From: JBBAAW01 sp964574405 | GTDB taxonomy: Bacteria > Patescibacteriota > WWE3 > UBA101185 > UBA10185 | Assembly (NCBI GenBank): GCA_964574405.1 | Contig: CAZNNN010000012.1 | Span: forward strand, 1-19,284 | Length of the DNA stretch: 19,284 nucleotides | Direction: 5' to 3' | Shown: positions 1 through 6,080 of the stretch, one piece after another | Layout of the letters: the number at the start of each line of letters is the position of its first letter | Numbering within the stretch: position 1 is the first letter of the stretch | Position numbers and translations under genes: made by a program | The notes under the pieces: model-generated | Database searches by the model: none | Told to the model about the DNA's origin: nothing | Seen by the model: the letters and a program-made list of their open reading frames with translations, nothing else

Positions 1-9
1 ACTTCTCTA

Positions 10-54
10 CCGACGGCGCTGGAGGTGTAAAACATGATAATCCAGCGTCGCCGG
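10..54. repeat. Imperfect inverted repeat at the left edge
   Basis: Bases 10-22 and 42-54 form a 13-bp stem with one mismatch (13/51) and one G-U pair (16/48, as + strand RNA) around a 19-nt loop. It lies just past the stop of the secreted-protein gene that reads leftwards, so it could shape the 3' end of that mRNA. No T-run follows the stem on either strand, so I do not call it a rho-independent terminator. Confidence 0.45.
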
Positions 55-83
55 TTGTCTGGGGGAAAGAAGAGACAGGAGGT

Positions 84-464
84 TCACGCCCGTTGCACAC
101 GGGAGGGGATACATCTCCCGACGCGCGTCCACCCCCCGGCATTCCAGGTGAATGGCTCACCTTTGGGGGTGAGCCCAAATACAACATAATATTTCCACCG
201 CGTTTGACTTACGCAGGTGGAAAAAGCCGCCGTAAAAGTGGTCGCGTCGTGCGACCACACCTTGAGAGGAAACGCTGAACCCCCGAAGGGGATCAGAACC
301 TCCCCATTCCGGAGGATGTCTCCTCCGGTTGAGATAGAAAAAACCCCGCTCGTGGGCGGGGGTGGATCCGCATACGCGGGAACGACGCTCGTCAGCGCCA
401 TTATGACGCCAACGAGAAGAAACACGGCAATTAGCCGTGCGGGACGGAACTTTTGCGTTTTCAT
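84..464 (-). CDS. Small secreted protein of unknown function
   Basis: 126 residues. I do not recognise the family. The start at 464 is chosen because GGAGGA lies just upstream with a short A-rich spacer, and because it places a classical signal peptide at the N-terminus: basic MKTQKFRPAR, a hydrophobic core at about 11-29, then a probable signal peptidase I site after AYA (residue 32). The mature part is about 94 residues. It begins with a DPPPP stretch and is rich in Gly, Thr, Ser and aromatics, with two cysteines (84 and 118) that could form one disulfide. There are no further membrane segments. The gene is clearly GC-richer than the rest of the window and is full of hairpin-forming inverted repeats, which suggests a different history or RNA-level constraint. 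The signal peptide and ribosome site argue for a real protein; its role is unknown. Confidence 0.6.
   Translation of the reverse strand: MKTQKFRPARLIAVFLLVGVIMALTSVVPAYADPPPPTSGVFSISTGGDILRNGEVLIPFGGSAFPLKVWSHDATTFTAAFSTCVSQTRWKYYVVFGLTPKGEPFTWNAGGWTRVGRCIPSRVQRA
89..439. repeat. Dense series of short perfect hairpins inside the secreted-protein gene
   Basis: Perfect stems seen directly: 89-93/99-103, 100-105/115-120, 146-151/157-162, 154-161/168-175 (8 bp), 192-199/216-223 (8 bp, with a nested 4-bp stem 200-203/211-214), 238-245/251-258 (8 bp), 281-284/288-291, 309-316/321-328 (8 bp, 4-nt loop), 344-349/356-361, 368-371/376-379 and 423-428/434-439, plus a 10-bp palindrome at 120-129. Some neighbours share arms (146-162 with 154-175; 89-103 with 100-120), so they are mutually exclusive folds. 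Nothing of this density is seen elsewhere in the window. Confidence 0.75.
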
Positions 465-622
465 TTTTTCCTCCGCAAGTTTTTGAGTGTTTAACGACCG
501 AGGCTGGAAACCTGTCATACTTAACAAAGTCGTCCAAAATAATATACAAAAGATTCCCAAACTTAGTCGCTAAACCCTCTCACTTTTCTCCCCCCATTAT
601 CAAAGAGCGGAAGAATTGTACA

Positions 623-1560
623 CTAACCGGTAGTTTTTGGCAAATTCCATAAATATTTCCACGCAGGAATAATTTTTATCTCCACCCCGTCAACAACAAG
701 CTCTTCATCTGTGTCCAGAGTAAGAATGGAACCTGTTGATAAGTTAAACTTTTTGCAGGCGTTAACCAAACCAGCTATTTCCCGCTTTTTTGTCCCCCCG
801 TTACCTAGCTCTTGCGTAACCTGAATAGCCTGCGTTACCTGGTCTTTTTCCACTACTACAAAGTCGCATTCACTGCCGTTACCGTAATAAGCTATTTGCT
901 TTTCTGCTTTAATTAATTCCAACGCCACCACGGTTTCTAAAAGTCTACCTGTATCTTGCGCAAGCGTAAAATCTAAAGCTACGCCAAGACCTTGGTCAAT
1001 TACATAACTTTTCTTTTGCGACATTTGGGATTTAACTACGGAATGAGCATATTTGGGAATAAACCTTGCCAGATAAATGTTGTCCACATAGTCCTGATAA
1101 TCGTACAGAGAGTCTTTGCTTATTTTATAACCTTGCGACTTAAACTCATTGTAGATTTTATTAACACTAAACTCACCGGCGCTACCTGCCACCACCCGCT
1201 TGCAAAAATGTTTGATAATGGATACTTGACACATAACCATAACATTAAAATATTCCTGTAGGATTTTTTCTTGCAAGCCTCTTTCTTTATTTATGACTTC
1301 CGGAAACCCACCTTGTTGCAGAAATTGGTTAAATAAGGTGGACAGTTTGGCTATATCTGCGCTGTTATAGATATTGAGATTGGGGCTAATGATGTTTGCA
1401 TATTCATTAAATGATAGGGGATAAACTTGGTAAGTAATTGTTCTGCCACGGTAATTATTTTATTGGTGTTTAAGGGTACTTCCAGCGTTCTGATCCATAT
1501 CTGCGGTAGTTTCTGGGCTTGGTTATCAGTTATTATGGTTTTTAGGTTGTACCTACGGGC
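623..1560 (-). pseudogene. Decayed AAA ATPase of the DUF4143 family (internal deletion and frameshift)
   Basis: The 3' two-thirds (about 1459 to 623) is an open frame. It carries family hallmarks: RGRTITYQVYPLSFNEY at the end of the ATPase part, GGFPEV, and then a DUF4143 C-terminal region with a PD-(D/E)XK-like stretch (GNGSECDFVVV, then AIQVTQEL). No ATG or GTG start precedes these motifs in frame, and a TAA lies at 1462-1460. In another frame, 1560-1441 encodes what looks like the family's N-terminus, ending in IWIRTLEVPLNTNKIITV, which should run straight into a GxxRxGKT Walker A loop. Instead it joins the RGRTITYQ segment at about 1446-1452. The nucleotide-binding core (Walker A, Walker B) is therefore missing, the frame is shifted and no start codon is left at the 5' end. 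A shorter product from the TTG at 1276 (217 residues) is formally possible but would be only the C-terminal part. Such ATPases are common in archaea and CPR and usually of unknown role. Confidence 0.75.
624..649. repeat. Direct repeat, copy A (3' end of the ATPase pseudogene)
   Basis: A 26-nt segment containing TAACCGGTAGTTTTT and ending in CAAATTCCA. It recurs at 1580-1604 with a single-base deletion. In copy A it encodes the end of the ATPase frame (WNLPKTTG then stop). Confidence 0.7.
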
Positions 1561-1579
1561 TTGTTAAAAAGTGCCAAAT

Positions 1580-1604
1580 TAACCGGTAGTTTTTGCAAAT
1601 TCCA
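1580..1604. repeat. Direct repeat, copy B (upstream of the ATPase pseudogene)
   Basis: A 25-nt near-exact copy of 624-649, lacking one G of the GG pair, in the same orientation. On the - strand it also reads KTTG followed by a stop. It looks like the leftover 3' tip of a second, related gene that once lay upstream, or a duplication that accompanied insertion of the ATPase gene. The two copies bracket the pseudogene. Confidence 0.65.
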
Positions 1605-1646
1605 CCTCCGCAGTATTCTGCAAGTAGTTTCTGCATAAGTGATACC

Positions 1647-1672
1647 AGAAATGCAGTAGAGTTTGCATTTCT
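1647..1672. promoter_or_regulatory. Inverted repeat upstream of the AbiE module (candidate operator)
   Basis: AGAAATGCA (1647-1655) and TGCATTTCT (1664-1672) are perfect 9-bp arms around an 8-nt spacer. A further TTGCATTT lies at 1683-1690, touching the -35 box of the promoter. AbiEi-type antitoxins are known to bind inverted repeats in their own promoters, so this is a natural candidate site; that assignment is inference. Confidence 0.5.
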
Positions 1673-1688
1673 CCTATGACTTTTGCAT

Positions 1689-1717
1689 TTGACATGTTCC
1701 CATTAATGCTGTAACAT
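1689..1717 (+). promoter_or_regulatory. Probable sigma-70-type promoter of the AbiE module
   Basis: TTGACA (1689-1694) and TAACAT (1712-1717) are separated by exactly 17 bp, predicting a transcript start near 1724 and a leader of about 26 nt. CATGTT (1693-1698) and AACATG (1713-1718) form an inverted repeat that overlaps both promoter boxes. TCGTAA/TTACGA (1723-1728/1732-1737) forms a second small one at the start site. Both fit repression by the antitoxin encoded downstream. Confidence 0.6.
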
Positions 1718-1749
1718 GGAGGTCGTAAGAATTACGATTTGGGTGTCAT

Positions 1750-2322
1750 ATGAATATGTCGTCTCTATTAGCTAAAAATAAAAGGCCTGAGCAAACCGTC
1801 TTTTTAAGATCCGAGGTAGTGCAGTTGGCGGGGGAAATTGGCGGAAAAGCGGTTACCGACGCCTTGTTTTATGCTACAAGAAGGGGTTACTTGCACAAAA
1901 TTTCTAGGGATATTTATTCCTTGGGGCTAGATTATTCCAAACTGGAGCTAGCAAACAAATTGCGTCGCCCTTCCTACATCAGTCTATACACAATTTTGCA
2001 GGAGAGAGGGGTGGTTTTTCAGCCCTATTCGTCAATCTTTGTGGTTGACAGCAGATCGCAGGAAATTGAGTTAGAGGGTCAAAAATATATTTATAGAAAA
2101 ATAAAGGATGATATTTTACTAAATCCTTTGGGAATTGAAACACTGGGCGAAGTTAGTAAAGCCACGGTAGAAAGAGCCATTTGCGACAAGTTATACTTGG
2201 ATGGATTAGAATATTTTGACAATTTACGAGGTGTGGATTGGGAAGTTATGACAAAACTAAATGCAGAGGTTTACGGCTATTCCAAAGTAATTACCGATTT
2301 TATAGAAAGGAGTAAGCCATGA
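1750..2322 (+). CDS. abiEi: AbiEi-type antitoxin / transcriptional regulator of a type IV toxin-antitoxin pair
   Basis: 190 residues. The N-terminal ~60 residues look like the winged-helix domain of AbiEi-type antitoxins, with the typical reading 'G..H.ISRDIYSLG'. It is followed by the family's RRPSYISLYTILQERGVV block and a mixed alpha/beta C-terminal domain. In this family the protein represses its own operon and counteracts the AbiEii nucleotidyltransferase without forming a stable complex. ATG at 1750 or, two codons later, at 1756 could start it; GGGTG at 1741-1745 is only a weak ribosome site and is better spaced for 1756. The stop overlaps the toxin start as ATGA (2319-2322), so the two are translationally coupled. 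Family assignment is from sequence motifs and gene order. Confidence 0.85.
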   Translation: MNMSSLLAKNKRPEQTVFLRSEVVQLAGEIGGKAVTDALFYATRRGYLHKISRDIYSLGLDYSKLELANKLRRPSYISLYTILQERGVVFQPYSSIFVVDSRSQEIELEGQKYIYRKIKDDILLNPLGIETLGEVSKATVERAICDKLYLDGLEYFDNLRGVDWEVMTKLNAEVYGYSKVITDFIERSKP

Positions 2323-3047
2323 GGGCATTGCAAATAAACCAACACAAAGTCCACCTAACAAATATTTTAATGGACATTTACAAAAACAGCCTCTTGAGCG
2401 GGGTACTAGGCTTTAAAGGCGGAACAGCGGGCATGTTGTTTTACGGACTTCCTAGATTTTCTGTGGATTTGGATTTTGATTTTCTTTCCGATAGTCAAAA
2501 GGGCAACACCCTAATTGCTACGGTTACTAAAGAAATTGGTGATATTGTGGAATCAAAATACACTGTTATTGATAAAAGCACCAAGCTAAACACGCTTTTT
2601 TGGGTTCTAAGCTACGGCAAAGGTTTTTCCCATGTAAAAATTGAAATATCAACCCGGGAAGTTCCTTATAACCATTATACTTTGCAAAATTACTACGGAA
2701 CGAGCATTAAGCTTATAACCGCGCCGGATATGGTGGCTCACAAAATGGTGGCAATTATGGATCGCACCACTACCGCCAACAAGGATCTTTTTGACACCCA
2801 TTATTTTTTGGGGTCTAAATACGCGGGCGATATTAATTACCACATTATAAAGCATCGCACGGGACTAGAACCGCATGATTTTTACAAAAGATTGTTAGAG
2901 TTTTTAGACGGTGTGAACAATAAAAATATTCTTTCCGGATTGGGGGAGGTTTTAACCGAGCCTCAAAAAAATTGGGCTAAGGCAAAACTGCTTGAGGAAT
3001 TAAAAGGACTAATTGGCAGACAGTTAAGCCTGTTACACCAAAACTAA
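2319..3047 (+). CDS. abiEii: AbiEii-type nucleotidyltransferase toxin
   Basis: 242 residues. It shows the nucleotidyltransferase motifs of the AbiEii/DUF1814 family: KGGTAG (33-38), the metal-binding SVDLDFDF (48-55, acidic residues 50, 52, 54), a later KIEIS strand (107-111), and the helical motif with K142, R149 and KDLFD (155-159). In this family the toxin transfers nucleotides to an RNA target (tRNA acceptor stems in MenT relatives) and blocks growth, giving phage resistance or plasmid/island maintenance. An AAAGGAG ribosome site (2306-2312) lies inside the end of the antitoxin gene, 6 nt before the ATG. All expected motifs are present, so the module looks intact. Whether it acts in phage defence here is inference. 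Confidence 0.88.
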   Translation: MRALQINQHKVHLTNILMDIYKNSLLSGVLGFKGGTAGMLFYGLPRFSVDLDFDFLSDSQKGNTLIATVTKEIGDIVESKYTVIDKSTKLNTLFWVLSYGKGFSHVKIEISTREVPYNHYTLQNYYGTSIKLITAPDMVAHKMVAIMDRTTTANKDLFDTHYFLGSKYAGDINYHIIKHRTGLEPHDFYKRLLEFLDGVNNKNILSGLGEVLTEPQKNWAKAKLLEELKGLIGRQLSLLHQN

Positions 3048-3113
3048 ATGGCTAGAGTCGATTATGATATTTCCAATTATGTGGTTCCAACCCGTTCTAA
3101 CGGCCTTAAATAA
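3048..3113 (+). CDS. 21-codon ORF abutting the toxin stop, possible gene remnant
   Basis: The ATG at 3048 follows the toxin's TAA with no gap and the frame runs 21 codons to TAA (product begins MARVDYDIS). It could be a very small third cistron translated by reinitiation or, more likely, the 5' stub of a gene removed by recombination. I do not recognise the peptide, and no continuation is visible in the other frames before the next gene. Confidence 0.25.
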   Translation: MARVDYDISNYVVPTRSNGLK

Positions 3114-3185
3114 TCGGTAACCGTAAAAACTGCCTTGACCAGGAGCAAAAACAAAAAGGGGAGGGCATGGTAGGATATAAAAAGT

Positions 3186-3884
3186 ATGTTATTGTCCCTT
3201 TCACTATTTTACCCGTGCTACAACGAAGAAAAAAATGTGGAGTCTGCTATTATTAACGCCTTGGAAATCTTACCCAAAGTAGCAAATACATACGAAATAA
3301 TAATTGTAAATGATGGAAGTTGTGACAGAACTAAAAAACTTGCAGAAAACATAGCGGTAGCCCATAAGGAGGTAAAAATTATTAACCATCTTCAAAACAA
3401 AGGCTATGGGGCGGCACTTAAAACAGGCTTTGCCAACTCACAATATGAATGGGTATTTTTTACTGACGGAGATCTGCAATTTGATCTAAACCAAATAGAG
3501 GAGTTTCTCCCTTTTACCAACGCTTATCAGGTAATAATTGGTTACAGACCTCACCGAGCCGAAGGTGAGGTAAGGGCATTAAACGCGCGTCTGTTTAAAT
3601 TATTTGTGGACGCATTATTTAGACTACATGTAAAAGACATTGACTGTGCTTTTAAATTAATCAAAAACGAGGCGGTGAAAAAAATCTCCTTAGAGTCTAA
3701 CGGAGCAATGATAAGTGCGGAGCTTCTTTATAAATTGAAGAAAATTGGCTACAAGTTTAAACAACTTCCGGTAAAACATTACCCGCGAAAGCATGGGAAG
3801 CCTACAGGAAGCAACTTAAAAGTAATAATCAAAGCAGGAAAAGAAATGGTAGTAAGCTACTTTAGGACTTTTTGCCACAAATAA
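3186..3884 (+). CDS. GT2 family glycosyltransferase, polyprenyl-phosphate sugar synthase type
   Basis: 232 residues, a bare GT-A catalytic domain without membrane segments. Visible motifs: YPCYNEE (9-15) at the first strand, IIVNDGS (39-45) binding the nucleotide, NKGYGAALKTGF (71-82), and the metal-binding TDGDLQFD (93-100). A C-terminal HYPRKHGKPTGS stretch is typical of dolichol-phosphate mannose synthase-like (DPM1) enzymes. These transfer a sugar from a nucleotide donor to a polyprenyl phosphate on the inner membrane face, making the donor for GT-C enzymes. The last 28 nt overlap the convergent PMT-type gene. The ribosome site is weak (AGGA about 10 nt upstream), with an AT-rich TATAAA almost touching the ATG. 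The exact sugar cannot be read from sequence. Confidence 0.85.
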   Translation: MLLSLSLFYPCYNEEKNVESAIINALEILPKVANTYEIIIVNDGSCDRTKKLAENIAVAHKEVKIINHLQNKGYGAALKTGFANSQYEWVFFTDGDLQFDLNQIEEFLPFTNAYQVIIGYRPHRAEGEVRALNARLFKLFVDALFRLHVKDIDCAFKLIKNEAVKKISLESNGAMISAELLYKLKKIGYKFKQLPVKHYPRKHGKPTGSNLKVIIKAGKEMVVSYFRTFCHK

Positions 3885-5119
3885 TTGTCACCCGTGGTTT
3901 TTTCAATTGGCATACCTGTCCAGCAAGGATACATGTACGCAAAGGTAACAGCCACCACTAGAATATAGCAGACTGCTACTGTCGCCCCCCAGCGTTTACA
4001 AGTTGTTATCAGTTTTTCTAGAATTACAGCGGTACAAACCACTAAAAATGGTACTGACGGAAGATAATGATAAATAAACATGAGTCTGGGCGAAAATACC
4101 CACGGAAGCCAAAAAATAAAATAGTAGGCTAGCAGAAATAGGAGCTTTTTAGATTTAGTTCTAACCGCCTCTACGCAAACAGCTACAACGCATATAGCTC
4201 CACCCCAAAAAACCAGCGGGTTTCCCACAGCATATATGCTTTGGACAACACCAAATCCTGATTTAACCCACAGCCACACCGGTTTAATATCTAATGGCCA
4301 CATGTAGGCTTTGGATTGAAATGGGTGTGTTGCTTTAAGACCTGTGTGATACCAATACATTTGTTTTTGCAAGTCAACAAATTTCTCCCAACCAAAATGC
4401 AGTAAAAGCGGGGTGTAACTTAAAATGTAGATAATAATTCCAATGGATATAAATTTTGTAACATTCATCAGCATATTTTTTAAGTTTAATACCGCTTTGG
4501 ACTTGCGCCAGTCAAAAACCATTAGTTGGTGTAAAAACATAACGGGAAGTAAATATAGACCTGTCCACTTTGTGCTTACAGCTAAACCAAAAAATATTGC
4601 CGATAGGATAATTTTACCCCTCCACATAAATACGGCACTACATAAAACAAGGGTGGTTAGAATCACATCCACTAGAGCTATGCGCGACATGGAAAGAACA
4701 AGACCGTCAAGGGAGATGATTAACGCAGAAAGTAGCGCACCAATCCGCTGACCGGGAAATAAAGCTAGGTAAAAATAATACACAAGTACCGTAAGAAAAG
4801 TTCCAAACAAAAGTGGGGCAACCCGCCTAGACAAACTTGAAACTCCAATGATCTTAATAGGCACGGACATTAAGAGCTTTCCAGTTGGGGGATGATCCCA
4901 GGTATAGGCAAACCCTTTAGGGGCAGTGGTATCAAAAACCCAAGCGTCCATATTGGCCTTTGTGTACTGTTCAGCTGTAAACCCGTAGTAAATTTCGTCA
5001 AAATAATATTCGTCTGGCTGGTTTATCCTCCAGGCTTTAGTGACAAAGGAGAATAGCAAAACTAACAACAATAGAGCCGTATATTTACGAGCTTTTACTA
5101 TAGCAAAAATTGCCTGCAT
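3857..5119 (-). CDS. PMT/GT39-type integral membrane glycosyltransferase (protein O-mannosyltransferase-like)
   Basis: 420 residues from the ATG at 5119 (426 if the upstream ATG at 5137 is used). The protein is polytopic, with about ten membrane segments. The first segment is followed by DEYYFDEIYYG, holding the Asp-Glu pair of PMT-type GT-C enzymes, then a loop with WDHPPTGKLL. MSRIALVDV follows in a later segment, as in protein O-mannosyltransferases. Such enzymes use a polyprenyl-phosphate sugar and glycosylate Ser/Thr or a glycan on the outer face. I prefer 5119 because a perfect TATAAT (5131-5126) ends six bases before it, as for a leaderless mRNA, and there is no Shine-Dalgarno at either ATG. 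The C-terminus overlaps the convergent GT2 gene, a natural donor-making partner. Its acceptor is unknown; secreted proteins or pilins are candidates. Confidence 0.85.
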   Translation of the reverse strand: MQAIFAIVKARKYTALLLLVLLFSFVTKAWRINQPDEYYFDEIYYGFTAEQYTKANMDAWVFDTTAPKGFAYTWDHPPTGKLLMSVPIKIIGVSSLSRRVAPLLFGTFLTVLVYYFYLALFPGQRIGALLSALIISLDGLVLSMSRIALVDVILTTLVLCSAVFMWRGKIILSAIFFGLAVSTKWTGLYLLPVMFLHQLMVFDWRKSKAVLNLKNMLMNVTKFISIGIIIYILSYTPLLLHFGWEKFVDLQKQMYWYHTGLKATHPFQSKAYMWPLDIKPVWLWVKSGFGVVQSIYAVGNPLVFWGGAICVVAVCVEAVRTKSKKLLFLLAYYFIFWLPWVFSPRLMFIYHYLPSVPFLVVCTAVILEKLITTCKRWGATVAVCYILVVAVTFAYMYPCWTGMPIEKTTGDNYLWQKVLK

Positions 5120-5125
5120 TAAACT

Positions 5126-5131
5126 ATTATA
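5126..5131 (-). promoter_or_regulatory. -10 hexamer for a probable leaderless start of the PMT-type gene
   Basis: A perfect TATAAT on the - strand is followed by six bases and then ATG at 5119, so transcription would begin at or next to the start codon. No good -35 box is visible at 16-18 bp. Confidence 0.4.
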
Positions 5132-5162
5132 TAGCATTGGTGCTACAATTCTTTAGTTAATT

Positions 5163-6080
5163 ATGGAAAAAACTAAAAAAATATCGGTTGTTATACCTTG
5201 TTACAATGAAGAAAAGGTTTTGGATCAGCTGTTTGATAGGGTTACAAAATCCGCCTCGTTGTGGAAACACAGCTGGGAGGTTATTTGCGTTGATGACGGA
5301 TCAAAAGACGCTACCTGGGATAAATTAAAGGCTCAAAGTAAAAAAGATCCTAGGTGGAAGACTATTTCATTTTCTCGTAATTTTGGACAACAGATGGCTA
5401 TATCATGTGGACTTAATTACGCGTCTGGAGATGCAATAATTATTATGGACGCTGATTTGCAAGATCCGCCAGAAGAACTACACAGATATATTTCAAAATG
5501 GGAAGAAGGTTACGATGTTGTTTACGCCATAAGAACCAAAAGAAAAGAGGAAGTAGTTAGAAAACTTGGGTATTGGGCTTTTTATAGAATTTTTCCTAAA
5601 TTAGTGAATTTTTACATCCCCTTAGATGCAGGGGACTTTTCCGTAATGGATAAAAAGGTTGTAGAAGTCCTAAAAAACATGCCAGAAAGAAACCGCTTTG
5701 TGAGAGTCTTGCGAGCCTGGACAGGTTTTAAACAGATAGGGCTGGAATGCGAAAGGGGCAAGAGAGTAGCCGGAAAAACCAGCTATTCGCTTAGAAAGTT
5801 GCTCGGGCTTGGTTTTAACGGAATACTTTCTTTTTCCTCCACCCCTTTAACTGTGGCTTTATATTTTGGACTATTTGTGACCTCTCTAGCACTAATTTTG
5901 GCAGTATTGGGTTTTGTTCCAAGCTACTCCATAACGCTTGTTTCCGTACTATTTTTAGGCGGAATACAGCTGGTTTTCCTTGGTGTCATTGGAAGTTATT
6001 TAAGTAGAATTTACGACGAAGTAAGAGGTAGACCTCATTGGATCATTAAGGATAGTACTATCACCCCGTCTTTATCATAG
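5163..6080 (+). CDS. GT2 family glycosyltransferase with C-terminal membrane hairpin (GtrB/ArnC-like)
   Basis: 305 residues. The GT-A domain occupies about 1-230: VVIPCYNEEK (9-18), ICVDDGSKD (41-49), SFSRNFGQQMA (69-79) and MDADLQDPPEE (95-105), the last holding the metal-binding DxD. A GKTSYSLRKLLGLG segment leads into two membrane helices (about 233-255 and 262-285). This is the layout of GtrB, ArnC and related undecaprenyl-phosphate glycosyltransferases, which load glucose, aminoarabinose, mannose or similar sugars on the lipid carrier. TACAAT (5144-5149) upstream is a possible -10. The last 46 nt overlap the convergent DUF2298 gene. It is the second carrier-loading GT2 in the window and differs from the 3186 gene by its membrane anchor; the sugar is unknown. 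Confidence 0.88.
   Translation: MEKTKKISVVIPCYNEEKVLDQLFDRVTKSASLWKHSWEVICVDDGSKDATWDKLKAQSKKDPRWKTISFSRNFGQQMAISCGLNYASGDAIIIMDADLQDPPEELHRYISKWEEGYDVVYAIRTKRKEEVVRKLGYWAFYRIFPKLVNFYIPLDAGDFSVMDKKVVEVLKNMPERNRFVRVLRAWTGFKQIGLECERGKRVAGKTSYSLRKLLGLGFNGILSFSSTPLTVALYFGLFVTSLALILAVLGFVPSYSITLVSVLFLGGIQLVFLGVIGSYLSRIYDEVRGRPHWIIKDSTITPSLS

Noticed and set aside
89..439. CRISPR array or tandem repeats in the hairpin-rich block
   Set aside because: The stems differ in sequence from one another and there is no repeated unit with regular spacers.
623..652. C-terminal LPKTTG resembling a sortase LPXTG signal
   Set aside because: It has an extra Thr, is followed at once by a stop, and lacks the membrane segment and basic tail that a sortase substrate needs. 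It is the ordinary tail of the ATPase frame.
93..652. Plus-strand and second-frame ORFs over the left block
   Set aside because: They are shadows of the GC-rich - strand gene, which alone has a signal peptide and a well-placed ribosome site.
623..1749. Insertion sequence around the ATPase remnant
   Set aside because: No transposase frame and no terminal inverted repeats are visible; the flanking repeats are direct and lie at gene 3' ends.
3135..3181. TTGACC at 3135-3140 as -35 for the GT2 gene at 3186
   Set aside because: The only good -10-like sequence (TATAAA at 3176) is 35 bp away, far outside the usual 16-18 bp.
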